A program made the position numbers and the translations under genes. Below, one piece after another: positions 23,261 through 35,383 of a stretch of DNA of 64,000 nt. Below the pieces are notes generated by a model. That model was not told the origin of the DNA. It saw nothing but the letters and a program-made list of their open reading frames with translations, and searched no databases. Every line of letters starts with the position of its first letter. Position 1 is the first letter of the stretch. Origin of the DNA: Pocillopora verrucosa (Eukaryota; Cnidaria; Anthozoa; Scleractinia; Pocilloporidae); NCBI RefSeq assembly GCF_036669915.1, contig NC_089318.1:17596512-17660511 (forward strand), written 5' to 3'.

Positions 23261-26200
23261 ATGCTGGCCGTTCTTGCTTCGTTGCTCCTTGTGGCTCTTG
23301 TCAACGCGCAGAGACCCGTACCATGCGGTTAGTTCAAACATTTTATTTTATTTCTTTTTTATCCCTCTTATATTGTTTGTGCATCGATCAATGCTGAGCT
23401 GATCGTTTTTTTACTCACATGCAAATGAAGTACGCACATTTACAGAGGGGCTCAATTAGTTTCCAAATCGTTGGTTTCCATCGGAATGGGAATGCCCCAG
23501 GTGGTATCGTGGAAACTAGCTTCCCTCGGCCTCCATCAAATTATACCTGGCGCTAAGTGGTCTATGACGCAACGGTAGCGAGCGCAAGCTGCATTGCAAA
23601 TTTTTTTTCTCGCAGTGTCAGCTGTATTAAACATTTCAGGTAATTGGTTGAGAGAGAATGAAAGAAAACAGAATGATTCGAGCACGAAAGAAGAACGCTG
23701 TTTAACCATGTTACGTAACATGTTTGACAATGAAGCGTTCCCATGCAAGCTTCGCTGAAATTTTTTGAAGTGTGGAGATCGAAAAGTTTTATACTGTTTT
23801 TACGAGGTGCAGTCCATCAGAAAAATTTATGGCATTCTTAGACGACTTGATGGTTTTCGTGAGATTTGCCCGGGCGGGTATCTAGATTGTCCTCTCGGTG
23901 CTGAAAAATGCTTTGGATAATCCATGAAAGTGATGCAACAGTGGTGTAATATTTCATCGTCGTCGAGTGACATTTTTCAAAACAGGCTACTCGAATTTCT
24001 TTTGATGTCATATGACGAGTTCCAGGAATTAAGGACGTCAGCCTCGTTCCCAGATCGAGGTTGTAAGAAGAGTCTATTCACCCCTCGTTTTGGTTCCTTC
24101 CCCGTGTCTCCTCTCCAGTCTCCTGCGGTTACATAACAATTTAGCTAACCTTTCATCACAATCTCTTGTAAGTCGGCCTAAAACGGAAATTTCAAATTCA
24201 TTTACTTAGTGGAACTATTTTGTGCATAGTAACATAATCACGTGAAATTTTCGTCCACTCTTTGCACCCTCACATTATTATCCTCATACTCCATACTCTA
24301 CTCTCTAATTTTCCTCTGCTAATAAAAAAAAGAGACGTCGTTTAACAATCCGATAAGCTTCTTAGGTTGGCGACCTTTTTTTTTAATATTATTCCCACGA
24401 TCTTAGTGAATGCTTCAGCATAACTGTAACGAGATACTAGCTGCTAGTCACTCTTAGGGTTTACAAAAGTTTTCTTATTGTTAATATTATTATTACTTTT
24501 GAAAGTGCCGCACAGAAAGGGCAGAAGCAAACTGTCCACCTAGCTGCTCACTCACACATGACCTATCACATGACCCCACTCCCCACTCACATGTCATGTA
24601 ATTGGTGTCAATTTAATTCTCGTTTGGCTGTTTTCAGCGACCCCTGACGTGTGGAACGGACGTCAAATGACGGTGAGTGGCATTTCAGATTGGGAAAACG
24701 ATCTCCTTGCTATTCTTTACATTACAAGTGCTTTCTATTTATGCGGGACACGATGAAATTAACTTACATCACGTACGCGATCGCGAGTTCGATTTTTTTC
24801 CCCTGCAAAAATTGAATGGAACGGGATACAGCTGCTCCTTTCGCAAAGAAGAGTTTTCCTCTTCTTTTCCTTTTTTCTAATGAGAATCTGGGTTCTATGT
24901 AAACTTTGCCATAACGAAATAAGCTGCACATTTCATCACGTGGCTTTGTGCTGGCGGATAAAGCAGATGGTAAATTGATTTTCTGGTAATTGCAGTAAAA
25001 TAAAAAAAACTGGAAATCACTGTTTTTCGGTTACTCTCCTTGATAAGATTACTCAAACAAAACATTATTTGAAATGCTATTTTAAGTCAGCAGTTTATTA
25101 CTTTATTTCTATATCTTTCTAAATAGCTTGATCGAGAAAAGGAATTTTTTGTGTTGGGAAGAATAAGCTACGATGCTCTAAATGAAAGGATTAGTATCGT
25201 TGAAGAAGTGGATTTATTTCAGAAAGGAAAAAAGTATTTCTACGAATACATTTTATTGCACAAAGAGGTAAGTAACTAAGAAATCTTAAACTCAATAGAG
25301 GTTTTCCCTACCCATGTTAACAATTTTTTAACTCTATAGCATGCATTCCACTGTCAAATTACCTTTTTCGCTGGGAGCGTGAAGGGAAAGAATAATGCTC
25401 CCTGCCCGCGGGGAAGATTGAAAAATTGGTAGAGGGCATGGCTTTGACTTCCTTTCTCCATAGGTGAAGTCCGCCACATTAATGAAAAAGAAACGTAACT
25501 AAGTTGTGTGTCTTTTTATATTACGAATTAGAGCGTCACTGCTGTCACCAAGGAAATTAATCATGCTTTTCTAGATGGCATAGAAGATTTCAATCAATAT
25601 TGGTGCTAAATGACACTGGATATTCATTTTTTTTAAAGAAAGTCATGTACCAAATCGAGCTGAGTGTCAACAAGACGGGCAAGTGTAAGAAGATAGAACT
25701 CACCGAACCCTTCCACAAGTTTGAAATACCGGAAGGAGCCACATTTGTTGCAGAAGGAACCCTTGGCTCCAATGCCCTACCAGGTGCAGGAGTGAATGTG
25801 CAGCTTTTCGCGGGAGAAATCCAAGGAGGTTAGATTTAACATTTCCTATGAAAGAACGACTGATTCAAATAAAATAAGATTCATCAATTTAGGCCGAAAA
25901 AAAAGTAATAGTCAAACTGGGGGAGGGGGAAGTCGATATATTTTTCTTCCGAGGGGGAGGGGGTCACATGGATTACAAGGGGAAACGAAGGGGGGGGGGT
26001 GAGTTGTCTCCAACAGAATTTAAAGGAGGGACTGTAGAAAATTGATTGCCAATGAAGGGGGATCATTAGAATTCCACAGGGCTTTGTGGGGGGATTAGGT
26101 AAATTCAATTGTGACATTATCAAACTCCTCCCACCCCTCCCTCTCCCCTGCCCTGAAATATAATGACCGGTCCCACTGGGCGGTCTAACTCAGTAGATAT

Positions 26201-27214
26201 CTCGACCCATAAGGCAGCATGGGCGGGGGGGGAGGGGAGGGTGGGACGTAACTGAGTGGGGATTTTTTTCTGACTTTACATTTGATTATTTTAAATAATT
26301 GTAAATATATGAAAATACCATATGTGAACTGCGGTTGAAGAAAAGAATATGGAAGCAATGCTCGCAGTTATCAACACACTAAATTAGTAGTGAAAGAAAA
26401 GCCTGAAAAAATTCAGGTCCGTACGGGATTTGAACCCTTGACTTCTGCTATACCGGTGCAGTTCTCTACCAAATGAACTGACAAGCCAACTGGGAGCTTG
26501 AAAATTTTTGACAGAAACTTTATAGACATTCAAGCCAGTTATCATTCATTGCTATACGTGGTTTAACTTTCAGATAAATACTCCGTGACGGTTACTGAAG
26601 TAGGTTGTCTTCCAGTTCATGAAAATATTGAAACCAAATCGGACGGTGTCATGCATACCAGGTTGGTTTATGTTGTTTGTTTATCCTCAGAGTTGGAAAG
26701 AGGTGAAGATTTTGTATGTAATTTAAGCCGATAAACTGACGACTTCTTTCCATCAAGTAATGTGCTGCTTCCTCCCCTGGATTATAGTGCATTGCAACGT
26801 TACCCCACAAACTTTCGTCAGGCTTCTCTGACAGTTCGCCGTTACTCATTTATATTTTCCGGTGAAGAGAGGTAGTGTGGAAAAAAGAATTGTCTTGCCC
26901 AAACACATAGCAGGAGGCGCAGTGACCCAGTTCTCTTCTCTACAGGTTCTTTAACCCTTTATCTCTCAACTCCCATGAGTGATCAAGACTGAATTTCTCC
27001 TTACAATATCAATAGAATATCAACAGACAAGTGATGAGAATACCAAACTTATATCACAAGAACTGTATTTCGGACAGTAAGGAGAATTCCTAATAAGATA
27101 TTGGGGGTTAAAGGATTAAAACAATTGTTCTTTTTTTTCTTCTCTTTTAGCTTTTTTGATCTTGAACTTGGGGTGGACCCTGAGCGGTTTGTTCCTCCAA
27201 GGGAGTGCGAATAG
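23261..27214 (+). CDS. Ependymin-related secreted protein, six exons
   Basis: Exons: 23261-23327, 24638-24672, 25127-25267, 25639-25828, 26574-26661, 27151-27214 (stop TAG). Junctions are GT-AG with phases 1, 0, 0, 1, 2, total 585 nt and 194 aa, the usual size of the family. The first exon encodes a signal peptide (LAVLASLLLVALVNA) followed by the family's first cysteine (PVPC). The next exon encodes PDVWNGRQ, matching the C-x-P-x-x-W-x-G-R start of ependymin-related proteins; then GRISYDALNERI, YFYEYILLHK, and the later conserved cysteines in GKCKK, VGCLPV and RECE. FFDLELGV in the last exon is a strong family signature. The protein should be secreted or lysosomal-lumenal; family members bind calcium or hydrophobic ligands, but no ligand can be read here. 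A weak point is the GTTAGT donor in exon 1 and the GTTAGA donor in exon 4. Confidence 0.9.
26380..26510 (-). repeat. tRNA-derived SINE fragment
   Basis: Minus-strand A-box-like CAGTTCATTTGGTAGAGAA and B-box GGGTTCAAATCCCG, followed by CCTGAATTTTTTCAGGCTTT, a small hairpin typical of SINE bodies. It lies inside intron 4 of the first ependymin-related gene. The tRNA-like head is not a functional tRNA. Confidence 0.65.
26951..27119. repeat. Family A element, shortened
   Basis: TTAACCCTTTATCTC at the left and GGGGGTTAAAGGATTAA at the right; about 40 bases shorter than the 210-bp copies. Sits in the last intron of the first ependymin-related gene, ending about 30 bases before its acceptor. Confidence 0.7.
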
Positions 27215-27378
27215 CCGTGGACGACTTAAGCAGCATGCGCAGCTTTTCATTGCTAATGGATTTGCTGATAAGTGATTAGTTTGAGATCAGAGGCTTTTTT
27301 ATTTCTTTCACTGGTCAAAAAAAACCGGGAAAGAAAACTTAGAAAGGAGCTTGATTTGTAGTCAATAGTGAATCGTTT

Positions 27379-27384
27379 AATAAA
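27379..27384 (+). terminator. Polyadenylation signal AATAAA of the first ependymin-related gene
   Basis: AATAAA 165 bases downstream of the stop codon at 27214 on the coding strand. Confidence 0.5.
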
Positions 27385-27889
27385 CATCGTCTGCAAAAAA
27401 ATGTATTTGTGTATGTGTCTGTCTTAAGCGATTAGAAGTCTGACCTAGACATTCCGAGAGTTTTTAAAAATCGGTTTGAGGAGACATAAGTTACGACTGG
27501 GGGAGGGGAAGGACATCCCACTCCTCGCCCTTTTTATTACAATGCAGTGGGAAGTATGATCAACGAATAAATTCCACTTTCTTGCATTTCTTTCTTGTTT
27601 CCCGTTCGTCAAATTTGAAAATGATCTAAAAGCGGTTTATTTTGCTGAAAGGAACAATGACTGTTAACTAGCTGGTTTTTTTGAGACAGCAGACTTGAGA
27701 ATTTATCTCCAAAGGCCGGATCCCATTACTCCTGCCAAAGGTTTAAGTTGTGCCCGTTGGATAACTTAATTAGCCAGTAAGAACGCCAAAGCTATTTCAT
27801 TGTAGTAATTTTAATCGAGAATTAAGCTTGGTACATCAGCCCTCACACGATGTATCTCCTAATGTACGTTAAAACCTGGATTGGAAATC

Positions 27890-30800
27890 TTAAGGACTCG
27901 TCAACTTCCCTGGTTTGACCCAGGGAAATCCCCTCTTCCGTCCGTTTTTCCTCCCGAGAATCCAGGGAAATCCCCTTTTCCGTCCATTTTTCCTCCCGAG
28001 AATCCAGGGAAATCCCCTTTTTCTTTCGTTTTTGTTCTCGAGAATCCAGGGAAATCCCTGTTTTCGAGCATTAATATGAGACTGCAACAGAGTGAATGCG
28101 TCGCTCAGCGCATTCCATGAAAGCGCTGAAAAGGATCGTCTACTGATTTCCTGCTTGCACTTTTCTGGTATAATCAACTTTCCAGGATCAACCGTGGTCT
28201 TCAAGTCAAGGAAACTGGAAAAATTAGAAAACAGACAAAATTGAGAAATCTGACAAGCCTTTTTCAATTAACCATTTACACTCTAACATCAATATGCATA
28301 TTCTCCATACTGTTCTCTATACATTTCCTAAGGTACTGATAAGGAGAACGTTTTGAACAATAAAGAGCTTCATAAGTTGGTGATCATTTCCTTTATTCTC
28401 CTGACCTTGATGTGTGATTCAGGGCTGACATAGTAGGGAGAAATTAGATATTAGTCACTCTTAGGGGGTCAAAGGGTTAAGATGTTCTCATGCACAGTCT
28501 TTTTTACCCCTCCTCCGCATGTAACGACTTTGCTTAGCACACTTATGGTAAAGTCACTAAACCGCTTAGAATTTATGAGCAAACAAATAAACCGTTATAA
28601 ATGCATCTGTTTGGTATACTTTAGTGGAGCAAGGAAAGAAAAATGCCTGTTACTGGACAGAAATTAATTTAGTTGGGCGGAAAACGGGCGACCCAATACT
28701 CCTCACCGATAAATAAAGAAATTTCTTTCACTGACAGATAAGCAGTGTTAATGACTGAAATCTAAAAGGGTCAGAGACTGGTCAGTGTGCGGATAAGCTG
28801 TCGAGGAAGAACATCATGCCAGCACTTTTTTCTTTACGTGCGTTGTTGACAAGTATTCGGTGCTTGTAAAAATGGTAACGAGTTAATAGAAAAAACTATA
28901 CCTTCCCGAGATGGCTGAATGCTTTGTTTTCACAGCATAGCTTGCTGGGATACACTGATCGCCAGACTCTAGTGTTACTACTCCTCCCTCTGCATTTTAA
29001 AATAAAAAAAAATTTAGAAAATAAAAGAAGGCTTCAAAGGGAAGCAATTATTTATTTCTCGAGTATAAATATGACAAAACCGATCACATAAAACCTTTTT
29101 TGAGCAGATCGATAAATTATACGACAGTTGATCTGCACAAGAGAAAACAATGGAACATTCGATCCCCACCTTGAATTGTTATAGCTTTCCCCCACCAAAT
29201 TGCAACTGGTTGTAATATGAATTTAAAAACCATTTCGCCATCTTAATCTTTAATGCAAGCACAGAATACATAAGACAGCTTTTCAGGAGCGGTTGCTATC
29301 GAGACTTTTTTTGAGAGGCGGACCACTGGCGTCACATGTGGGTTAAATTTGAAGCTGATTTTCGTCAGTATTCCCAAAAGTTTTCTAAGAGCTCACCAAG
29401 CAATTTTCTTCCCTCCGCAGAAACCAACATTCCAAACATTACTAAACACAAGTTGAACACTTTTTAATGAATTTACAAATTTCAAATTCTGTGTTGCTAA
29501 TCTCCAATCAGGACACCAACATCGCTGATATTGACTTTATTCTGGACAGATACGAAGGTCAACAGAGAGACCAAGGAATTCCTAAGGACCTCTCTGTAGT
29601 TCATTTGATAGGACATTTGAATACCTAATCGCAAATTTATGAGTTGCGTAGTCGGAGTGTCAGGCTTGCATAAAGCAATAAGCGTTGCCACACTTACCTT
29701 CACCATCTTGAAAAGAATAAAGTTCCACTAAGGCTCCTTTTGATCCGAGTGAACCTTTGGCGACTAAACTCAGCGGCAAGTCTTCCAGAAATTCAGGAAT
29801 ACTCTTCTCCTCACTTGAATCAATTTGGCATCCGTCTGGGCTTATTTCATAGATCTTACCCTATTGAGAAATCCGTTTTGTAGATAAAAAGATTTTAAAT
29901 AAACTACAGCGGAAGTTTGTTGGGTTAATACTTAGACAACCAAATCATTAGGTCTTATTCAAATTATCACTTTAAAATTTCCAACTCGATAGCGAAATTG
30001 AAAAGACATCGCTTGGATTTGATTTAAATTTAAGGGATTGGGTCAGAAACTGCTGCCATTTACCGGTATTTATTTTCCAGATGACCAAAAGAAACCATCA
30101 CGACTTTGTTAACCGTGTACGTTTTATCTCAGGTGTCAGGTAGTTTGCTTGTTAGCGAATCATTCCTAAGAAGAGGGTCTCAATAGGGTGATGGCTTTTA
30201 CGGCTAACGGTTAAAATTTTGGCCTGTTTTCGGCTAATGGTTAACATCTTTCCATTGTTTCCACCAGACATATTTTTTACGGTTAACTTTATTCACGACT
30301 AAAGGTTAAATTTTTTAAATTTTAAGCCTAAAGACTACATTTTTTGGCCGTTTAACGGTTATCGGTTAACCCCATTGAGAACCTCTTATAATATTCTCCT
30401 TTGTTTCGTTTAGCCGCTGTGAGTCAAATGAAACATGTGTCATGAAAATATTTTCAATATTAAAACAAAAAGGGTGAGTTAGTATTACCTCTTTATAGTC
30501 CATTATCAAAATTTTATCGCCCATCTTTTTCTGCATTCGTTCAAGATTCATATCTATGGAGAATGTCATGCCGTGTGCTTCAGTTGAACCTGAATCATCC
30601 ACCTTGACCTGAAATAACAAAATTCTTGGTGATGATGATTATAATAAGTTTTAAAACGAATAGCCAAATAGACGAGCACTTTTATTTTAATATGAGTGAC
30701 TCTTTATAAAGATTTAGATGTTGACGAAACAGAACAACTCTCAGGTGATTCTGTTGTATAACATATTTCAAGTACTGATGGAAAACTCCGGTCACTACAA

Positions 30801-31076
30801 CTAATTCATTTTCTCCATGATGTTGGAACATACCATGTACAATCTTCCCGATAACTGCTTTGGAAAACCTGAAAGGAAAGAAAAAGGAGGAATATCAAAC
30901 AAGAAATTTTAACCTCAAAGAACGTGTCACAATTTTAGTAAATAATTAAATATTTGGAAGGACGGAATAGACATCAAGAGTGTTTTATCACCAGAACATG
31001 ACAGAGACCGCCCACTTGGATTCGGGTTTGCTGAGGAAAAGCCAAGAAGAAAACCGATCATCAGAACGACTTTCAT
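27890..31076 (-). CDS. Ependymin-related protein with repetitive, prohormone-like C-terminal tail, six exons
   Basis: Minus-strand exons: 31076-30992, 30868-30834, 30608-30489, 29860-29698, 28989-28902, 28214-27890 (stop TAA). GT-AG junctions and phases 1, 0, 0, 1, 2 equal those of the neighbouring convergent gene, and exons 2 and 5 have identical lengths (35 and 88 nt). Total 816 nt, 271 aa. Residues 1-16 are a signal peptide. The four family cysteines are kept (LSCSG, DGCQI, DQCIP, PEKC at 183) as is FLDLKTTVDP. Other family members end shortly after the last cysteine; this one runs about 88 residues further. The tail contains GFPWILENKNERKR, then GFPWILGRKNGRKR twice, then GFPWVKPGKLTSP (residues 217-271). 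Each unit is set between KR pairs and two units have Gly-Arg-Lys, an amidation-type signal. The tail is encoded by a 42-bp tandem repeat, so it may also be an expanded minisatellite read in frame. Confidence 0.82.
27920..28064. repeat. 42-bp tandem repeat, about 3.4 units, within the last coding exon
   Basis: CCAGGGAAATCCC begins at 27920, 27962, 28004 and 28046, exactly 42 bases apart. 42 is a multiple of three, so the minus-strand reading frame stays open and gives 14-residue peptide repeats. The plus strand is also open (PENPGKSP repeats), which must be weighed against the coding interpretation. Confidence 0.95.
28268..28480. repeat. Family B element
   Basis: TTAACCATTTACACTCTAAC at the left, GGGGTCAAAGGGTTAA at the right, interior GCATATTCTCCATACTGTTC. 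It is in the last intron of the second ependymin-related gene. Confidence 0.75.
30172..30386. repeat. Imperfect inverted-repeat element rich in GGTTAA
   Basis: GAGGGTCTCAATAGGGT at the left is mirrored by ACCCCATTGAGAACCTC at the right; the interior repeats CGGCTAACGGTTAA-like strings. Lies in intron 3 of the second ependymin-related gene. A diverged piece is visible near 59285-59335. Confidence 0.6.
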
Positions 31077-34000
31077 CTTAGACTGATGTTACTTTGCTAC
31101 AATTGCGATTTTGATTTAGCCCTCAAGCCATTTTATGCATTTCTTTCTTCTGCACATGTTCAGCTGCGTAAATGGAGAAAAAATTCAACAATGAGTTTTA
31201 GGCACCTTGGAGCAATTTAAAATTAAGTGTACAGGCAAACAGATATGGTTACCCCTTTTGTTAAGTTTTTCAGAAAGAAATTTTTTTTGTCGATAAAATG
31301 GTAAAATAAACAGGAACTCAGTATAATTTGTCTTTCCACTTCCCTTTGAAAACTTTGTGCTAACCTCCTGGCAACTAACTTTTACGTATTTTTAATCCTA
31401 TCTTACAATTATCAATGACGGTACAGGCACTCCTTGTTTCCTGATTTCTCCAATAATATTCTGTTCAGAAAGAAACAGAATTTAAAACAGTCATTTCAAA
31501 TTTCTTTTGTTCCATTGAACAGTATAAATTGCAACAAAGGCAATTTGAAATATAAACTAAATTTAGATATCACGCACAATTTTAATTGTTTGGTATTTAA
31601 CTGTTACTGAAGATGTGTTAAAATGTTAATAACAATTAATGCTGACTGTAAACTTCGATAAGCGTTACCTTGGAAGCAGTTGAAACACGTCAAAATACGT
31701 TTGCACTTTTAAGTTTCACTGAAATAAGCGCTCCAGCGTAAAAAAAATCATCGGTCTAACATTATTATCTACCTTCACAAAGAGAAGTTATTTCTTAAAT
31801 ATATTTTGCTGACGTTGTGTAAATGAACACTACTGACAAAAAAATGAAACGATTAGGTTAAGGTTTGGTAGAATGCCACGTGGGAAACAGGAAGTAAGTA
31901 AGACAATAAGTTAAAATTGGATAAAGGAAATTTTATGACTTGACTCAAGTTTTACACAATCGAGCTTTACATAAGCGGTTGTATTCGTTTCCATAGTGAC
32001 AAGGCGTCAAAAAAGAACGGAGGCACTCTTCACTACGTTGTTACCACGACGCAGAGGAAAGATTAGCACTCTGAATGCGGTTTTTTTTTTTACATATAAT
32101 TTTCTAGATTTCAAGCTCTGACTCATCTTGAAAGTAAAAGTTGTATTCGAAATGTTAGATCATTAAGTTAGATAAAGTTGGGCATTTTTAGTGGGGAAAC
32201 TCATTCCATGGTAAGCGCGCAACTGGCGCTAAAAATCATATCACTTTCTTTTGTTTTCGAAGGAAAATTTATTCATTAATATGTGTTATCCTTAACTGAG
32301 ATATACTCCTTGAAATAAACATTACATAGAAGTCTTTTATACAACCAAGCTCACATAAGGGTATTTTATGGTCCGTCGTGGTATAGTGTCTTAATTGGAT
32401 TAACCATCAGCCGAAAACGGCAAAGAAATTCAGCCATTAGGCATGAAAATTAATTGATCAATTTCAACCGTTCTTTGTTCCAAACCCATGAAAAATCATT
32501 ATTTGACGACTTGAATGTTGGCATAGCTACTGTTCAAAATATTTTCAAGAAATTACAACAGCACTTAACTTGGGATTTCTTTCTGAGGGTATTTTGAAGA
32601 TGCCACTTGTACGAGTCGATAAGCGAAAATAAGTTCTCTTTTATTTAACATATAGAGAAGCCTTGACTGTGCTCTGTTCTGTTATAAAGCACGCAGGAAG
32701 CGGCTAGAGCACGAAAGAAGTGTAGGGAGAAACACGAGACGTAGTCGAGTGTTTCTTCCCACTTCTTCCGTTAAAGTACCCAAGCATTACTTTCAATTTC
32801 CAAAACAAACTTTATTTCGAAAGCGAACAACAGTGTCGTCAGCATGCTCTATACTCTCATAAAGCACGCTACAATAAGCCAATCAGAATCCCTGTTAGAA
32901 TTGTTCAAATACTCTGATTGGCTGTACAAGACTAAAGCTGTCAAAAGTGTCAAACCATCAAAGTTCACATTCTACGATAGTTTACAAACTAAAATAGTCG
33001 AATTTAACACTTTTGCTTGAAGTTTTTAAGTCTCTAATACAGAATCTTGAAGTGAAATGTTCAGTGAACTTCAGCCGAATTATGGCTCATAAAAACACGT
33101 GAGTTTTTTCGCATGACAAGGTAGAAAACAAACTGTTCAAGGCGAGTGTTTTTTGAATGAACGACAGCCGAATTCACCGGAACATGAAGATCGCTCGGGA
33201 TGGCAGCGCCGCAAAACTCGGTTGCAGTGACTGATGTGACTTTCCACTCAACGCATCGGAAAGGATATCAGAGCAAGCTCTTATTTTTTCACTCGAAGGC
33301 CGGCCGATGTAGTTTCTGAGGCTTGCTTTACCGTGATGACCGGAGATCGCCATGATGAGCGAGCCGCGGTGAACTTCAGCATGATCATATTCGCTCAGAC
33401 ACCGTCATGATTAGTATGAATTTTAACAGTTATGCCAGTTTGGTTATATTTTTCATCATTTCTGTTTTGTTCTGTTTTGTTTTTGAACACTGAACTTTAT
33501 ATACTATACGAGTGTTAGCTGTGTTTGATTTTTATTACCGTACGTAAGCTTGCAATCTAACTGAGCGTGAAAATCTTTAAAACTCGGAATGTCTATTTTG
33601 TTTTTCCTTTTGGATTTTCGTATCTGCTCACGTTTTAATCACGTAAATTACGGCGCCTGGTATGTTTACAAACCTTTGTTTGGTTCTTCTGTTGCTACTT
33701 GCCGGCTCGCTTCAGTTCCGAAATTTCACTTTCAGTTATCGGAAAAAAAAGCTAAAAAGAAGTCCCGGAAAAGGTCGAACATAGTACAATTTGACAGATG
33801 GCGCGACAGCTTTAGCTCAGCTCTATGCTCTATACTCTCATAGAGCACGCTCTTTCAACCAATGACAGCACGCGTTATATCCGAACTTTATTATAAATAT
33901 ATATAGAAGTGTTCGAAAGTGCTGAGATGATTTATGTGGACTGTATATTAAATAACAAAAGGTTTTCGTGCATCAGAGAAGTGATGTTCCTGTTTTATAT

Positions 34001-35383
34001 TTAGGGGTTTAAATGACAATTAATGTTTAGCGACAATCTGCTACTTTTCCAAGCTGATAAATCTCAAACTACTCAACATAGTACAATTTCACCTAAAACC
34101 TGTTTCATTTAAAATAAGCTAATTTCTTAACGCATGATAGTTTATTTTTTCTTTGGGGGGGGGGGGAGGGGAGGGGGTCATCAAATTTTCGACTTTGGTG
34201 CTTTTGTTTATTGATCTTTGTTTTTAAAAAAATCTTGGGGTATCAATTCTAGAAATCGCCGAAATAGTTAAAACTTTGTCAAAAAGTGAATACAAAACAC
34301 TAACTTGAGATGAAGTTGTCTGTAGGCTTATAAAGATGTAGATATTTTACACTTGTAGGTTCGTCTTCTTAAAACAGTTTTCTAGCCGCATATCACTGCA
34401 CTGTCATAATATTTCAGGTTCCCTAACAAAAAATGAAAGAAACCTGCTCATCTGATTATCACTCATCGTGAACTTTTAGAGCTCTAACTCGGATTTAAAT
34501 TTTAAAAAAATAAATAAATAAATGGACGTGTTTTTAGCATTTTCGTTTTGTTACAGTGAATGTAATAAGAAAGAAAAGAACTAAATCTTCGTCAAGAAGC
34601 ATTAACTACAGTGGAACCTCGATTTAACGAGGTACACACCACGGGACTGCGGAAATTGGTTCGTTATATCAAGGGTTCGTTTCATCGTAAACCTCGATTC
34701 AACGAATTTGTGGAAAAACGCAAATGGTAGTGTGACATCGCGCCACCCAGCAGTTTGGGATCGAAACGATCACTTTAAAGAACATTTATGTTTAGTGTCT
34801 ATATAAGTATAGTATATTGTACGTTTGGGATTCGGGATTGTGTTCGTGTTAACGAGGATCTCGTTATATCGAGGTTTTGTCCCATATATTTTATTGTAAC
34901 TTTGGTCGGCTTAAAGAGTATCGTTCGTTTTACTGGAAACTTCGTTATATAGAGGTTCGTTGATCAAGGTTCTATGGTAGAAGCAAGAGATTATAAGTTT
35001 TTATTCTCTTACAAGTGAGTTGATGCACCCGCTCGTTTTCAACAAAAAAATTTAAAAAACTGGAAAGTGGATTTTTTCAAACAAACTTCTCATTACTCGA
35101 GGACGAATATGTCGTAACCAATGTCCCAAAGAATACTAGTAAAAAAAAGTACTTTTCGTGCGCCAAATATCAGTTTAGTTTCACTAAGATATTAGAAACT
35201 GTTGGTATTCTCTTGTTTTCATTGATTAACGTAGTCCCCTACGAACGATGAGCTTTGCGCATTCTCGTTGCGCGAGAGCAACATTCGACCTTTTCGCTCT
35301 CGCCCCACTCTTCGCGCAGCCAGAAAGCGAAGAAGCTCTGCGCTTGCAAATTCATTACGTGACATTTCTCGCAGGCCAAGGTA
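31077..35383. other. Intergenic, repeat-rich
   Basis: No gene recognised. It holds repeat sequence around 32670-33870 with the phrase CTATACTCTCATA-AGCACGC at about 32846 and 33828 and a foldback CACTTCTT region near 32720-32770, a G-run at about 34155, and the pogo-like element at 34609-34977. Confidence 0.5.
34609..34977. mobile_element. Pogo/Tc1-mariner-type MITE, 369 bp
   Basis: CAGTGGAACCTCGAT at the left end and ATCAAGGTTCTATGG at the right end are imperfect inverted repeats, each flanked outside by the dinucleotide TA (34607-34608 and 34978-34979). The interior repeats CTCGTTATATCGAGG-like strings, as in pogo/Tigger MITEs. No transposase is encoded. Confidence 0.75.

Noticed and set aside
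26400..26500. Possible tRNA gene on the minus strand
   Set aside because: B box is good, but the D-arm region is degenerate and the SINE-type CCTGAATTTTTTCAGG tail follows directly.
27881..28120. Plus-strand ORF with PENPGKSP repeats
   Set aside because: It is the antisense reading of the 42-bp array in the second ependymin-related gene; no start context or homology supports it. It is kept in mind as a warning that the array is open in both directions.
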